Of a DNA stretch of 64,000 bases, positions 1 to 15,591 are shown piece after piece. Location of the stretch: NCBI GenBank assembly GCA_003254885.1, contig QANT01000362.1, positions 1-64,000 on the forward strand, in the 5' to 3' direction. This DNA is from Purshia tridentata. Taxonomy: Eukaryota; Streptophyta; Magnoliopsida; Rosales; Rosaceae. Position 1 is the stretch's first letter. Every line of letters begins with the position of its first letter. The notes beneath the pieces are model-generated. The model saw only the letters and a program-made list of their open reading frames with translations, did not search any database and was not told where the DNA came from. The translations under genes and the position numbers were made by a program.

Positions 1-948
1 CACCTCTCTCCAAACCCATTCGATAGTATGCTGTCAAAAAATACAGAAAGGTTCAACAGCTTATAACTGAATATAAGTAATATGTTCAATAGAATACCTC
101 AATTCGGTGGTTGCTTATGGAAAACATTGCCTACGTTTGACAAATAAGGTGCTGAATAATCACCAAAATTTTGGCACACTAGTGTTGAAAAGTTTATAAA
201 TAAGGGAAGATGTAGTGGGGTTGCGTTGGTGGCTGGGTTAGGTGGGGTGGGGTGGGTGGTCTAGTGAAGGAAGGAGGAAGAGAGAAAATTTTTTTTTTTT
301 ACTGGAGGGGCAAAAAGGAAAAAAAAATAGAGGGTAATCAACTCAGCAACAAAAGGTGGTCAGTATAGACTAGACTTTATTTTTTTACTTATGGCATCAA
401 GATCTCATGTAGATCATAAGTGGCCCAATGGGTCCGGGGATTGTTGGGCCTCTGAGTCGTTCCATTGTTTGGCAGAGAATTATATACACGCGCGTTAGAA
501 AAGCGTAGGGTTCAACATAATTCATGCCAAAAAACAAATAGAAAAAAGGCGGGAGTTTTCAACCAATATTAAGCGGTAAAAGAAGAATCGCCGAAAGCAA
601 TATCACCCTCCCTTCCCTACAGCGAACTAAATCACAAACCAATTACATTCAACCACATCAAGGTCAACAAACTTTTCTTCACAGTCATGGAAACGTGTTC
701 ATTTATAACTGGTCTGTACATATACCTTCTCAACAGGTCTGTTTCTTGATCTGCCAGTGGCAATTTTGTATTGTCGCCTCCTCACTCTCCCTTCCCTTCC
801 CGCCGTTTTCTCTAACATATAAAGCAAAAATCTAAAAAAAAAATTTGGCGAACCCAAGAAACCCAAACAAACAAAAAACAAGAAAAACGCAAAACCCAGA
901 GGTATCAGATATCAGAGAAAAGAGGGAAGGATTCGAAGGAACAAGAAA
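1..948. other. 5' flank and promoter region of EXO1
   Basis: No coding exon of another gene is visible here. The stretch is AT-rich with short G-rich patches near 230-260 and a poly-T run near 291-300. Two GGCGGGA/TTCCCGCC-like patches (about 548-556 and 798-805) resemble E2F sites, which would fit a DNA-repair gene, but neither matches the plant E2F consensus exactly. The 5' UTR of EXO1 probably lies in the last 100-200 bases. Confidence 0.4.
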
Positions 949-3900
949 ATGGGTATCAAAGATCTTCTCAGATTCATGAAACCTTATATTGAACCCATTC
1001 ATATCAAGAAATATGCCTGCAAGCGCGTAAGCATCAATTCCATATTTTAATTTTTAATTTTCTCGGATTGGATCTCTCTTAGAACGTTTTAGTTTCATTT
1101 CTCAAACTGAAATGCTAGAGTTACGTGAACTGTTTTGCAGGTGGGTATTGATGCGTACTCATGGCTTCACAAAGGGGGTAATATGTTATACATTATTCCT
1201 TCAAAATGCGTTTCTATATTGTTTTGCTTTTCTTTTTTGGGTCAGATGGGTACTTGGGTAATGGGATTTCGTTTATTTATTTATAATTTTTTTTTGGCAG
1301 CGTATTCATGTAGTATGGAGCTTTGTCTGAATTCAGATGGCCCAAGGAAATTGAAATACATAGATTACTTTATGCACCGAATAAGTCTACTTCGTCACCA
1401 TAAGATAATCCCAGTGGTCGTTTTTGATGGTGGCAATATACCATGTAAGGCTGCCACTGAGCACGATCGCCACAGGCACGTTTCTTTAATTGTTATATCT
1501 ATATTGCTTCATTTCTACGATACCCATTTTGTTTTCTCCCTTTTATTATTATTTTTGAAACCAAGTTTGTGATTTTAATGTACAAACATGTTACTGATTC
1601 AGGAGAAGAAAAACTAATCGTGATTTGGCAATGGCTAAACTTAAAGAAGGGGATGTTAGAGCTGCCACTGAGCTGTTTCAGGTATTTACTTAATTTTCTT
1701 CCACGGGCGTATTGCATATCTACATCATAAATCACTAATATACTGGCCGGTCTTCTTCTTATAGTGAAGTTCATTTTCAGAAATGTATTGGGTTTTTATT
1801 CTTTGGATTAAGTGAGCTGAGGAAAACTTTGAGCTCATGGTTGAGTTATGTATTATTTCTGGACCATCTCTGTTTTCATTAGTTAGTTTTCAAGATTACA
1901 ATTAACCTGTAATTAACCTGTCCTGGTTTATATAACCTGTCCACTACCCATGACAATATAGGAAGTTCAGAAAACATGGTAGGCATAAATAATGAAGTTC
2001 AAAATTAACTAGATTATTTCCCTTCATTATTTTGAGGACTTATTCATCTTTGTCCTTAAATAGTTTGTTTCTTAGTTCAAAAGTGTCCTATCTGAATTAT
2101 CTACTGTGTTTGTTTCTGCACTTGTAGAGGGCAGTGAGTGTAACTCCATCTATGGCACATCAACTGATACAGGTAATTTACTTGGTGCATGTATTCTGTT
2201 CAATCATCGAAGTTACTTAATTTCTGTAAAGTTCTAATTTAACTGTGATACCAGTGCTTTTTGATTCTTGGTTTCAAACCTAACCCTGACTAATTTTTTT
2301 GCGCTATTGTTCTTTCAGGTTCTGAAATCAGATAATGTTGAATTTGTAGTAGCTCCGTATGAGGCTGATGCACAGTTAGCATACATGTCAAGCCTTGAAC
2401 CTGAAAAGGGTGGAATTGCAGCAGTGATTACAGAGGATAGTGATCTAGTGGCATACGGTTGCCAAGCTGTAAGAACTTCCATGAAAATTTGATATGGTGC
2501 AGATGGAGGTCAAATTCTCTCCTAATGAATTCATTTTCATCATATATCATTGAACTTGCTGGTGTTTTGTTTGTTTTGGTTTGCACTGGTTGCAAACAGA
2601 TTGTCTTTAAGATGGACCAATTCGGGAATGGTGAAGAGATAGTGCTGGACAATGTTTTTAATCCAGTAGGTCGTACACCTTCCTTCCAAAATTTTGATCA
2701 GGAATTATTCACGGGTTAGTTCAATGTGACTCTAAAGCTTGTTTCTTTACGTATAGATATTCCATGAAGACGTCTAGGGAGCTGAAATCATCCATAAACC
2801 ATCATCAATCAGTAACAAAATGTGCACAGCATGAACTACTTCTTACATTGTCAATCCTTTGTTCCACTCAATCTTGTTTTAAAGTTTGCTTTCGGTCCTG
2901 AAAACCTGTTTCTTTTGTCACGGGAATTGGGCATATCTCAGTGATTCTAAAAAGCCTTTTTAAAGTATGAACCAATTTATGATCCAGCATTCTTTCAGGT
3001 ATGTGCGTTTTGGCTGGCTGTGATTTCCTTCCATCTGTTCCTGGAATTGGAATTGGAAAAGCTTACGCCTTGGTTTCTAAGTATCAAAACTTAGATCGTG
3101 TAAGTATACTGTACAACTTCTTAATAAGGTCAATCAAAAATATTGAATCTCTATGTACTAAGTTAGAAGAAACCATCATCAAATTTTTTGCAGATCATGA
3201 TCGAAAGCTCAACAGAAAGTCAATACATATATGTTGTCCTTTTTTATATTGTTTTTTGTTTTTTTTTTTCTTTCTATTGTTTTAGTCATTTTAACTGTTG
3301 ACGATGTCTCATGCTTCATTTGTTGGTGGCATGCTTGCAGGCTCTATCAGTTTTGAAATTAAATAAGGGCAATAAAATGCCTGAAGATTACTTCAAATCT
3401 TTCAGAGAAGCAGTTGCAGTTTTCCAGCATGCTCAAATGTGAGTAATATAAAGCCATCTTACTTAAGTAATAAATAATAGTGGCATTTTCTATTTGTTTT
3501 TATCTTTTATTAGTGATTCCTGCTGAGTGCTGGTTTTCTTACTTACTTCCTTGCAGCTATGATGCTGAAATGAAAAAGGTCAAACACATGAAGCCCATTC
3601 CACAAAAGCTTGTGCAGTCTCTAGATGGAGAACTTGATTTCCTTGGACCGTATCCTTATGTTCTTTACTCTTTTTGTTTCCAGGTTAAATTATTATTGCC
3701 TAAAAGGTGCACTGTGTTGTGAAGCTATCTACCAATAGTAGCTGTGTAAGACACAGCAGCCTGTGTTGCTTATGGCTCTATTTGATAAATCATCCCTGTG
3801 CCCTGCCTGCGGCTCAATTTTAGTAAACATAATATCTGAATAGCATTGCATGTGAACTGCTTATAACGGAATCACTATGGTTGTACGAGTTTAAGTGCGT

Positions 3901-5075
3901 CTTTCATATCTGTATTTCTTTTCCTCGACCAATTACAAACTGAACTAGAGAAATCCCTTCTTCAATAGCTACTGCAATTGCTGAAGGAAAATTGGACCCC
4001 ATAAATATGGAAGCCTTTGATCATTTCCCCAGTTCCAGTTCTAGACATCATCCAGATCTTGTTAAGAGCCAAAATTTTGGTAAAATTCAGAGATCTGAGA
4101 CTGCTGTGGTACCTCTACAAGGTAGCTGCTTTGCGGCCTGTTCCACCCATAAAAACAGAGAGAAAGATAGTGCAGGATTTACAGGCAAGTTTCTTTGATT
4201 GAAGTTTTTTTCCCCACATGTCCACTTTTTCATGTGCTTAAGAATACATGCCATCTACTGTTTCAAATCCAAAATATTTTACATACACTGACCAATGCAT
4301 GCATGTCTTTACATTAAAAAAAAGGATATTTGAACTTATGTAGACAAACATCTCAATATTTGAACACATATATGTACATATGCATAACAAAATATATGCA
4401 CGTGCAAGTTTTTGCATACATGGATGTAAAGTATACTTAAAACAAAAGTAATTAGAGATGTTCAAACCATTTTTTAAGGTGCATAATGCATGTTTTATTA
4501 TCATAAAATTTTGTTGTACAGAGAAGCAGAATCCAGTGTCAAATGACATAAAGTATTTGAATGAAGGTGCAGCACTAGGCAAACTAGTTGTGGCATCAGC
4601 AAATAATGGAACAGTGGAAAGTACAATGGTTCCCAACAACATCCCGTTGAAGGTTCCGGACAACAATCCTTTCAAGAAACGAAAACATGATAGTCATTAC
4701 TCATCAGTTCAAATAGGGAGCAATACTAAACAACTTTCAGTTGAAGCTGAGGTGCAAATTTTGGATACCTTGTGTGTCTCTTCCAGTGGCGTCACTTTAG
4801 AAGTTTTTGAAGACCGTCCTTCCCGAAAAAGACAAAATGATATTCATTTGGATCATGTAGAAAGCATTAATGAACAGGTTTCGTGGGTGACACAAATAAA
4901 GTCTTCAGACATATTGTGTGCAACTCCGGAATCAGAATCCCAGCAAAGTGTAAATTCTAAACTTAACAATGGAAAAAGGATGGTGAAAAATGAGAAGTTG
5001 AAGAGAAGCAGCTGCAAGAGTTCAGGGGGTAAAAAAAGCACTAGCACTATCTTGAATTTCTTTTCTCGTGTGTGA
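949..5075 (+). CDS. EXO1: Exonuclease 1 (EXO1), XPG/RAD2-family 5'-3' nuclease, 12 exons
   Basis: EXO1 is a nuclear 5'-3' exonuclease and flap endonuclease used in mismatch repair and in resection of double-strand breaks. Exons read as 949-1026, 1141-1177, 1301-1475, 1603-1681, 2128-2172, 2319-2468, 2600-2714, 2999-3099, 3341-3438, 3557-3649, 3949-4184 and 4522-5075, giving 586 aa. The start is the [11 protein letters not shown] form typical of the family. The acidic metal ligands are all present: D30 (VGIDAYSW), D81 (VVFDGG), E153/D155 (APYEADAQ), D178/D180 (ITEDSDL) and D235 (AGCDFL). The H2TH region follows (GIGIGKA). The C-terminal third is low-complexity, with a basic stretch and a final I-L-N-F-F motif that resembles a PCNA-binding box. 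Introns 3 and 11 appear to use GC donors. The nuclease domain aligns with human EXO1 without gaps across the intron 3 junction. The exon 10/11 junction is the least certain. Confidence 0.93.
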
Positions 5076-5769
5076 TTTATTTCTCTATAATAATTTTTGT
5101 TTTTATTCTCTAATTTTTCTTTTTTGGAGATTTGTTGCTTGTTTCCTTGAGCTGTTAATTCATTTGAAAGTAAGTTATCGGAAATAGTACATTAGAGAAG
5201 GCTAATTTATGAATACATCATGATAAGGTCAGTCTTCCTAACTCAGTTGCTGGTGTGGCAGAAATGAGATTAGCTTAAAGCTAGTCAGTTTTGTAATCGT
5301 CTTCCAGTTGTAATCTTATATAAATGTACTTACTGATCATTGTTAAATTAATGAGAAAGTCGGTCTTTTGTTGAAAGCCAGTTTCCTTAAAGTTTTCTCT
5401 CTGCCTTCTCATTTCATTTTCTGAAAGCAAACAGTTTGATTCCTAAAATTCTAGTTACAATTACAAGTTTGAGAACAAATTTGAGAAAAAAAAAAATTGT
5501 TGAAAGCCAGTTTCCTTAAAGTTTTCTCTCTACCTTCTCATTTCATTTTCTAAAAGCAAACAGTTTGATTCTTAAAATTCTAGTTACAATTACAAGTTTG
5601 AGAACAAATTTGAGAAAAAATAAAAAAATAAATGGTGGTCGGTGGTCCCATATATCACAATCAAGTAGCCAACCGCAAATCTCAATCAAAGTACCGAAGA
5701 GAAAAGGAACCAAGCTTTGAATCGCAATAAGGTGCGCGTCGTATGTGTTGGAATAAAACATAAGCGGGA
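5076..5769. other. EXO1 3' flank up to the U1 promoter
   Basis: The first part should hold the EXO1 3' UTR and polyadenylation signals. The middle holds a tandem repeat annotated separately. Bases 5630-5769 are upstream of the U1 promoter elements and contain no coding signal. Confidence 0.5.
5370..5625. repeat. 129 bp tandem duplication (two copies)
   Basis: The segment beginning TTGAAAGCCAGTTTCC at 5371 recurs with a period of 129 bases at about 5500 and runs through a shared ending TTTGAGAAAAAA. The copies differ at only a few bases (for example ctctctGcc against ctctctAcc), so the duplication is fairly recent. It lies in the EXO1 3' flank. Confidence 0.85.
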
Positions 5770-5780
5770 GTCCCACATCG
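5770..5780 (+). promoter_or_regulatory. Upstream sequence element (USE) of the U1 snRNA gene
   Basis: GTCCCACATCG is an exact match to the plant snRNA upstream sequence element RTCCCACATCG. It ends 33 bases before the TATA box, the spacing known to select RNA polymerase II in plant snRNA genes; U6 and other Pol III genes have about 10 bases less. Confidence 0.9.
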
Positions 5781-5813
5781 AAAAAACGCGAAAGGAAAGT
5801 AGCGATTACACGG

Positions 5814-5820
5814 TATAAAA
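5814..5820 (+). promoter_or_regulatory. TATA box of the U1 snRNA gene
   Basis: TATAAAA starts 30 bases before the inferred U1 5' end at 5844, as in other plant snRNA genes, and lies 33 bases after the USE. Confidence 0.88.
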
Positions 5821-5843
5821 TGGAAGGCAAGCAGGGTGACTAC

Positions 5844-6003
5844 TCACTTACCTGGACGGGGTGAATGGGTGATCAAGAAGGCCCATAGCCTAGGTTGGTG
5901 ACCTCCATCGCACTACGGAGGGGTGCCCGCCTATGGTCTCCCCTAGTGGGAGAGCCAACGTCATAATTTGTGCCAGTGGGGGCCTGCGTTCGCGCGGCCC
6001 CTT
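5844..6003 (+). ncRNA. U1: U1 spliceosomal snRNA (complete, sequence variant)
   Basis: U1 RNA pairs with 5' splice sites in the U1 snRNP. The 5' splice-site pairing stretch ACTTACCTG is intact. Stem-loop I carries GATCAAGAAGG, the U1-70K binding loop, between ATGGG and CCCAT. Stem-loop II has the CCTCC/GGAGG stem, but its loop reads ATCGCAC where the U1A-binding consensus is ATTGCAC. The stem III sequence, the Sm site (CATAATTTGTG, about 5962-5972) and the terminal GC-rich hairpin with a TTCG loop are all present. The first two bases read TC instead of the usual AT. Promoter and 3' box are canonical, so this looks like a transcribed gene or a recently formed variant rather than a retro-copy. 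It lies tail-to-tail with the adjacent beta-glucosidase pseudogene, about 90 bases away. Confidence 0.9.
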
Positions 6004-6004
6004 C

Positions 6005-6018
6005 CAATTCTAGTCTAA
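6005..6018 (+). terminator. 3' box of the U1 snRNA gene
   Basis: CA-N5-AGTCTAA matches the plant snRNA 3'-end signal CA(N)3-10 AGTNNAA and starts just after the mature 3' end. Confidence 0.8.
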
Positions 6019-6091
6019 CGTTATTTGTTCCCGTTTTATTATTCTTCCAAGTGAAGTTTGACAAGATACAAAGTCCATAGAGGCCTAAATC

Positions 6092-9000
6092 CTAGTGCTT
6101 GTTTCTTTTAGTGAGCAGTTTCTTAAACCAGTAGGCAGACATCTTTGGGTACCTCTTCAAGGTGTTGTAATCAGCATAGACAATGCCAAACCTTGATGTG
6201 TATCCTGATCTCCATTCAAAGTTGTCCACGCGAAGTAGCCAACTACATTTGCTCCATAATCTACTGCCCTCTTCAGCTGTGTCAAATAGCTCCTGCAGAA
6301 GTTGATCCTATTGGAGTCGTGCAATCCCTTTGGAAGTGCCAGATTACCAGGGTTGTCCATGCCTGCAAATCAAACGACATTCGTTGATCAACTTCTACCA
6401 TAGCAAAACCAAAAAGAACTAGAATACAATAAGAGGAAGCTTTTGTTGTTCAATTGTTGTACCATTTTCAGATAAAATCACGGTTGGGTTTCCATAATGC
6501 TCTTTTATGTACATTAGAGCTTTGTACATGCCCCATGGTACTTGGTAGAGCCAATAGGAATTTGCCTGCAAGGTGTTCAATTTATCATCATATATCAAAT
6601 CTAAACCTGCGAACTAATGATTCTAAGTGTAATGATGTATAAATGGATCCTAAATTACCTTAGGACCAATAGGCACTCCATTCTTGGCATCTGCAAATTG
6701 AATGTGAAGTACAAGTGAGTGTCAACATGATTTAAAAGAAAAATTCTTTATTTATTTTTATCACATATCTAATATGATCAGGGGAACATCTTACAAGCAA
6801 ATTTGGCATTCCAGTCCTGCGGGTATCCCAAGACCTTTGTTTTTTTGTTGATGTGGGTCATATACGTAGAAAGTAGTATATTGGTTGATGCCTACAAAAT
6901 CCATTGAACCCTTCACCATCTTAACCTCCTCTTTGGTGAACTTGGGCTGCCTATTACCAACAACTTTTTGGATTGTTCTTGGATACTTGCCATATACAAT
7001 GGGATGGATGAACCTATATATGAAAAGCCAATCCCACAATGTAAGTTCAGACTCTGTATGGATCAAATGTTTTTGCTTAAACGTATGTAATGTTTCAATG
7101 TCCCAAATATCAATGATTTCCCATAATTCTACTAATATTATAGTACATCATCAGTAATAATTGTTATAGAATAGTTCCAGAGATCCAACTTGCTAGTAGT
7201 GGAAAACAAGTCATGAATTTTCGGAATATAAATTGTTAAAATTCATTTAACATAAATGGAGAGGCTTGTGCTTGCCATGTGAAGGATTATTACCTTCCAA
7301 CATGAAAGTCTCTTGCCCTCTGAGCTGCGTAGTTGTCAGCCTTTGATCTGGTAAGAGGCTCATACCAAACAAAATCCAAGAGAATACCAATCCTTCCTTT
7401 TTGTATTTTCTGAAAATGCACATTCCTCAGCAGCGCGTTGTTCAAGACCAAACTTTTTTTCGTGAATCAAATTGAGGTGAGTGTTTCTCTTACCTGATAT
7501 CTTTCACGGTATCTCTGAACTGCAGCTGCATGTGATAAAATCAAATGATGAGCAGCAATGTAAGGCTCGGTTGCTGAATTCCCAGCTGTGCAATTTCCAA
7601 ATGCTTTGGAGCACCGTCCAGGAGCAAAGATTCCATTATCATACCCAAGAGCTGCCACCACTCTAGGCTCATTGAATGTCATCCAATTCTTCACTCTGTC
7701 TCCAAATGTCTTGAAACAGAACTCCGCACAGTCAGCAAAATCTTTCCTGTTGGGTTTGAAGCACATCTCAGATTCGAGTCTTGCTAGTTATAACATTTTG
7801 TTAAACTTTAATTTAAATACTCAATGACACCAAAACATGATAGAATTTTGATAGACTGACTTATGTATAGTTTGTCATATATGGTACTTACACCACTTTG
7901 TCACTTAACAATCCCAAGTACTGCTTCTCAAGTGCTAGGGGAAGATCATAATGATATAAGTTTGCATAGGGAGTAATGCCTACAGAATACAGGAGCAAGA
8001 CATAACAATCAAACAATGCTATTCTCATGTCACTCTTTCACCCCTCACATTATGAGACCAACAAACATTGTATAAGCTGTAGTTCACACTGCTATATCAG
8101 CATATATATTCTGAAGTTCTATATATTCTAAAGAATGTACCTCTTTTGAGCAAGTAGTTAATTAACCGATTGTAGTATGCAACTCCTTTCCAATTTACTT
8201 TCCCAGTACCATCTGCATAGATTATATAAGAATGAGATACAGAAGCTTAGAACAGATAAATAAACTGAAAAATTAAAGTGGCAGACGAACATTTAGTAAA
8301 GGCTGAATAATGTCGAACCCTCTGACATGCATATAAAAGAGAGTCAATGATAGATTACTTGGGAAAATTCTGGACCACGATATCGAGAACCGATAGGCAT
8401 CGAAATTCAGGTTTGCCATGATATCAACATCCTCCTGTAAAAACAATACGATATCTTTATTTTCTCAACCAGAAAAGAATCAACCACAATCAATATCTAA
8501 GTTGAATATGCTACACTTTAATTTTGTGCTAGAAATTACTCAGAACAGACTTTAATAGATTTTGATAGATTACTACTTCATAATAATTCCAAGTAATGTT
8601 GATAATATGAAGTCCTAATGTTAAGTATTAAGTAGGACATTAATCATTAATCAGAATCCTATAGGTCAGTCCACAAGTATAAATATACTGCTACCGTTTT
8701 TATTTTTGTAGGTTATATAACTATGCATCCTCTGCAGTTCACAACTGCATGAACAGGTTGGATATACACAGAGGAGTCTTTAACTTTCTGATTTGTTCAT
8801 TGAAAATTAATTAAAGTGGTTAAGACGAAATGATAAAAGAGATCAAAATACCGAAAACACCACTAGTTAACTAATAATTTGATTTTTAAAAAAACTCTTC
8901 ACTGTTTAATAAATTGGTACTTTATCCAAAAAAACAAAAGGCTTTAACTTTTTGTCAAAGCTGTGACTTTGAAAACCCAAACTTACTTTGTAGCGGTGAT

Positions 9001-9430
9001 ACTGGTCGACGGTGACATCTCCAGTAGCATTATTTGCAACAATACCTATCCAAAAATAAAATAAAATAAAATAAAAAAATCTCACATTAAATTAAAAAAA
9101 AAACAATAAAACACGTTTTATTGGGATTAGAATTTATAATTAACTGATAGAATTTAAATAAGGGTATGATGGTTTACCAGGAATTTTGACGAAGGTATCC
9201 CAAATGCTGGGCCCACGACCGTCCCTGCGGGCCATGCCTTCGACTTGATAAGCAGACGTCGCCATTCCGAATATAAAGCCTTTGGGAAAGCTGGGTCTGC
9301 TGAGCCCGCCGGTGTCCAAATTAACAAGACTCTCACTCTCAGGGAATGAAGCACCATTGTGCTCAGCTGCATGCGCGAAGTACTGGATCGCAAGAAGACT
9401 AAGCAAAAAGGCGAACAATGGGCTTCTCCT
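6092..9430 (-). pseudogene. GH1 beta-glucosidase (BGLU44-like) pseudogene
   Basis: All exons of a BGLU44-type family 1 glycosidase can be followed by comparison with the intact paralogue at 10233-13652. Three disabling changes are visible. The start codon position reads AGG at 9430-9428, and no in-frame ATG replaces it before the Met after FIF-G. A one-base insertion in a T run near 6840-6847 shifts the frame after DPHQQK. A 10-base deletion near 6216 removes part of the glucose-binding S-L-L-D-N-F-E-W motif and shifts the last exon. The acid/base motif TFNEP in the middle exon is still intact. A shortened protein could begin at the internal Met, but it would lack the signal peptide and still meet the frameshifts. 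The gene is transcribed, if at all, towards the U1 gene. Confidence 0.9.
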
Positions 9431-9982
9431 CTTGAAGAAGCTACAGATAGTAAGAGATGAGAAACTTGAGAAAGAGAGGAGGGAAGAGTATACTGTAAGG
9501 CTACTCTAGAGTGTGTGTGTGTGTGTGTTTTTATAGATAAGAACAGAACACTGAGAATATAATTTTCATGAGCTTCCCAAAAGAAACATGCAAAATGTAA
9601 TTAAATAAATGGAGTGGCACCTACCATATCACAGATCACACTTGGTCCTTGGGCCTTGGCTGAGGCCACATGGACCATCTGCATAAAATAATGAACTTGT
9701 TTTTCTCTTAAAAGAAAATGCCACCTACAATTATTATTATTTTTTTCCGTCGGAAAGACTACAATTTCAATATAATTAGAGAACTATTAATGATGTGTGA
9801 TGTATTCATGTTTGATTGCTTTAACTTCATTAAACTATCTATTAACATGATGGTTGTGAATCTAAAAATTAAAAATTGGCATTTTTTGAATATCAAGATT
9901 CACACTTGTAGTTCAGTAGCATTTCTTTCTACAATGTTGGAGAGGTAGAGAAAAAGAATTTCAGTAATTTCTTATGAATTTG
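9431..9982. other. Upstream region of the beta-glucosidase pseudogene
   Basis: It holds the old promoter on the minus strand. A TATA-like CTATAAAAAC lies near 9528-9537, next to a (GT)n run at about 9513-9529. The rest is AT-rich with no coding signal. It aligns with the region upstream of the intact copy (13653-14062). Confidence 0.6.
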
Positions 9983-10045
9983 GGTCTCCCTATGTGGGAG
10001 AGACAGCGTCATAAATTGTGCTAGTGGCCTGTGTTCTCTACTTCT
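9983..10045 (+). pseudogene. U1 snRNA 3'-half remnant
   Basis: Bases from GGTCTCCC through the stem III sequence and a degenerate Sm site (CATAAATTGTG) to a decayed terminal hairpin align with 5935-6003 of the complete U1 gene. The U1 5' half, USE and TATA box are absent; the beta-glucosidase upstream sequence ends abruptly at 9982 instead. This is a by-product of the tandem duplication and should not be expressed as U1. Confidence 0.82.
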
Positions 10046-10232
10046 TTCTCGATTATTGAAGTTATTTCTTGGTTCAATTGGAGCTATAAAGTTTCGGATG
10101 CCCGAATAAGATCTTAGTTTTTGATTCATATATAGATATGGTTCACAATTATTTAGTTTTACTACAAATTAAAAGCATAGAGTTTTATTGTTGTTGAAAG
10201 TTGAAACTAAGATACAAAGTCTCTGTAGGCGG

Positions 10233-14852
<4,620 letters not shown>

Positions 14853-15591
14853 TAAGAGTGCACACGGATCCGTTATCCGATTCACAAACTATTATTCATA
14901 TCCAATCTATAATTTACAGTATAGTAATTTTTATATCTATATCCAATCCACAAATTCGGATATCTACAAGTTCGGATATTCACAAAATCGGATCGAATCG
15001 GATAACAGATAATATTCAAATAATAATATAAAAATTATTTAGCAAGTACACAACATAAAAATCATCCATCAAATTAATTCAATAGTTACACAATATAAAA
15101 TTCAGAAATTAAAACAAGCCTTAAACATAACAAGTTTCTATTTTCTAGTAGTCCTAAACTATATACTATATATATGTATAATTTTTATAATAGATTTTAT
15201 TGTCAAACTAATTAAAAATCTCCTAAACTTAAATTATATAATAACATAGATAGTTTATGAACTATATGGTATTATAAACTATAATAGGGGCTTTGATTTA
15301 CTCTATAATAAAAATTAAACATATACAAACATATATAAACTATATAAAAATTTAATATATATAATTTACGGATTGGATCGGATATATCTATGGTTTTCAA
15401 TATTATATAAACTATATAAAAATTTAATATATATAATTTATGGATTGGATCGGATATATCTATGGTTTTCAATATTGATATCCATATCCAATCCACAAAT
15501 AATAAAGTGCGGATTGGATCGGTACAATATCCATAAATTGCAGATCGCATTGGATCGATAAGTGAATTTTTGATATATTTGTGCACTCCTA
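14853..15591. mobile_element. Non-autonomous hAT-type DNA transposon (MITE-like), 739 bp
   Basis: The element starts TAAGAGTGCAC and ends GTGCACTCCTA, an 11-base terminal inverted repeat with one mismatch. It is flanked on both sides by the 8-base direct repeat ACAAGAAC (14845-14852 and 15592-15599), the target-site duplication size of hAT elements. No transposase frame is present. The interior is AT-rich with many GGATCGGATAT-type motifs and a 72-base tandem duplication (15334-15405 and 15406-15477). The preserved target duplication suggests moderate age at most. Confidence 0.85.

Larger units (their letters stand above)
5935..9982. repeat. Left unit of a 4 kb tandem duplication (U1 3' half plus beta-glucosidase)
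   Basis: This unit runs from inside the U1 gene (GGTCTCCC at 5935) to the end of the beta-glucosidase upstream region (TTCTTATGAATTTGGG, ending about 9984). The same order recurs in 9983-14062. Exons, introns and promoter align throughout, with many small indels. The left unit keeps the ancestral junction with the full U1 gene. Confidence 0.85.

Noticed and set aside
699-881. Minus-strand open frame upstream of EXO1
   Set aside because: It overlaps the probable EXO1 leader, shows no domain and is Phe/Leu-rich because of A-rich DNA.
9418-9430. Alternative start rescuing the left beta-glucosidase
   Set aside because: The codon that would start the frame at 9418 is TTG and the homologous ATG is AGG. 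No ATG precedes the mature domain, and two further lesions lie downstream.
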